NCBI GenBank assembly: GCA_001783255.1
Contig: MFRB01000122.1
Location: 35,908 to 41,320 of the forward strand
DNA: 5,413 nucleotides
From: Candidatus Magasanikbacteria bacterium RIFOXYD12_FULL_33_17
GTDB lineage: Bacteria; Patescibacteriota; Patescibacteriia; Magasanikbacterales; UBA922
Direction of reading: 5' to 3'
In this document: positions 4,773 to 5,413 of the stretch, one piece after another
Position numbering within the stretch: the stretch's first letter is position 1
How the letters are laid out: every line of letters begins with the position of its first letter
Translations under genes and position numbers: made by a program
Notes under the pieces: model-generated
Databases searched by the model: none
What the model saw: only the letters and a program-made list of their open reading frames with translations
What the model was told of the DNA's origin: nothing

Positions 4773-5413
4773 TTAGTTATTAGTGCTTGTTGTTGTTTCA
4801 TCAATAGTTGTTGTCGTTGTTTCAGATAAATTATCATCAATATTTAAGACATTATCAGTGAAAGTGGTAGATGTTGTTGTACTACTAGTCATGGTATCAT
4901 CCAATGTCAAACCATTATCTTCCAAATAATTATTTGCCAAATCAGTTAGATTATCAGCACTACTACCAGAATCAATTTCTATAGTATCTGTACTATTTTG
5001 ATTCAAATTATCAAAAACCTGACCAAAAGCATACCAATTTATAACGACATCTTGACTTTGGAGTGGTCTAATTCTAATTGTGAAGCCGGTAGTATCCACA
5101 CTATCCACAAAATAAGTATCTAAAGTAGCATCAGTAGCCAAAGTCAAATTGACAATTGGTGGTGTAACAAATTCTTGTACAAACTCTACTCTAACACCAT
5201 TTTCACCAGCAAGAATCAAAGCTGAACCAATATTATCTTTACTAAAAGTAACATGTTTGGTAAAAGCAACATCTTGTGAGAAAGTCAAAATATTGGATTG
5301 ATTCATATCCTCCACAAAGCTATTCAAACTACCACTCAAAAGTAATGCATTATAAACATCTAGACGCTGTTTCAATTCTTTGACACCTTGAAGTGCAAGC
5401 GCACCCAATTTAT
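4773..5413 (-). CDS. Surface or fibre-type protein, C-terminal part: S74-chaperone-like end, H-type-lectin-like domain, Thr-rich tail (5'-truncated by window edge)
   Basis: The frame runs off the right edge. The TTG at 5406-5408 is not a real start, since the codon before it reads Lys and the resulting KLGALALQGVKELKQRL resembles the last helix of Peptidase_S74 intramolecular chaperone domains (YSxLxALxIEAIKEL type). Numbering from that TTG: a linker of about 20-70 with short beta-like pieces (DVAFTKHVTFSKD), a beta-rich domain at about 73-129 (VEFVQEF..PPIVNLTL, then DTTGFTIRI and VVINWYAFG) whose pattern fits H-type lectin folds, an Asp/Asn/Ser-rich stretch (130-170), and a Thr-rich tail (174-210) ending at TAA. 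Known for the family: S74 domains trimerise tail fibres and are often cut off by themselves; their Ser-Lys site would lie outside the window. A surface adhesin or fibre role is inference. It is the first visible gene of the operon. Confidence 0.75.
   Translation of the reverse strand, partial: KLGALALQGVKELKQRLDVYNALLLSGSLNSFVEDMNQSNILTFSQDVAFTKHVTFSKDNIGSALILAGENGVRVEFVQEFVTPPIVNLTLATDATLDTYFVDSVDTTGFTIRIRPLQSQDVVINWYAFGQVFDNLNQNSTDTIEIDSGSSADNLTDLANNYLEDNGLTLDDTMTSSTTTSTTFTDNVLNIDDNLSETTTTTIDETTTSTNN

Noticed and set aside
1044..5413. Absence of TGA stops as a sign of a recoded TGA (Gly) code
   Set aside because: Only five stops are visible. All frames are complete without in-frame TGA, and glycine uses ordinary GGN codons, so the standard code explains everything.

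Overview
The window is AT-rich and looks like a piece of a Candidatus Patescibacteria (CPR; Parcubacteria-like) genome. This rests on family recognition, not on a search. The markers are a surface protein with GYAWS/GWINF repeats, Ig-like domains and carboxypeptidase-regulatory-like modules, small membrane-anchored proteins with an NGDK/IYRP module, and a TGCCTGCCGGCAGGCA palindrome of the kind common between genes in such genomes. All stop codons seen are TAA or TAG. Start regions carry A/T-rich leaders without a clear Shine-Dalgarno motif.

Layout: positions 2-649 (+) hold the C-terminal catalytic part of a polyprenyl-phosphate sugar phosphotransferase, cut by the left edge. Positions 650-1043 are a 394-base non-coding gap between convergent genes. 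It holds a layered inverted-repeat element: outer 21-nt inverted repeats, two GC-rich mini-hairpins, a central palindrome on the dyad axis, and an extra palindrome in one arm. A strong hairpin terminator follows at 996-1026. From 5413 down to 1044 (-) lies a tightly packed four-gene run, probably one operon: a right-edge-truncated surface or fibre protein with an S74-chaperone-like end, an H-type-lectin-like domain and a Thr-rich tail; a 154-aa single-pass membrane protein; a 252-aa paralogue of it with an added LytR_C-like domain; and an 812-aa multi-domain surface protein.

How they may work together (inference): the sugar transferase starts a lipid-linked glycan for the cell surface. The minus-strand operon makes exported or membrane-anchored proteins with adhesive (lectin-like, Ig-like) modules. 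Its gaps of 28, 31 and 7 bases imply co-transcription from a promoter outside the window, ending at the 996-1026 hairpin. The points most worth following up are the duplicated NGDK/IYRP module, the odd topology of the 812-aa protein, the lectin-like domain placed after a fibre-chaperone end, and the symmetric repeat element with its apparent palindrome insertion.
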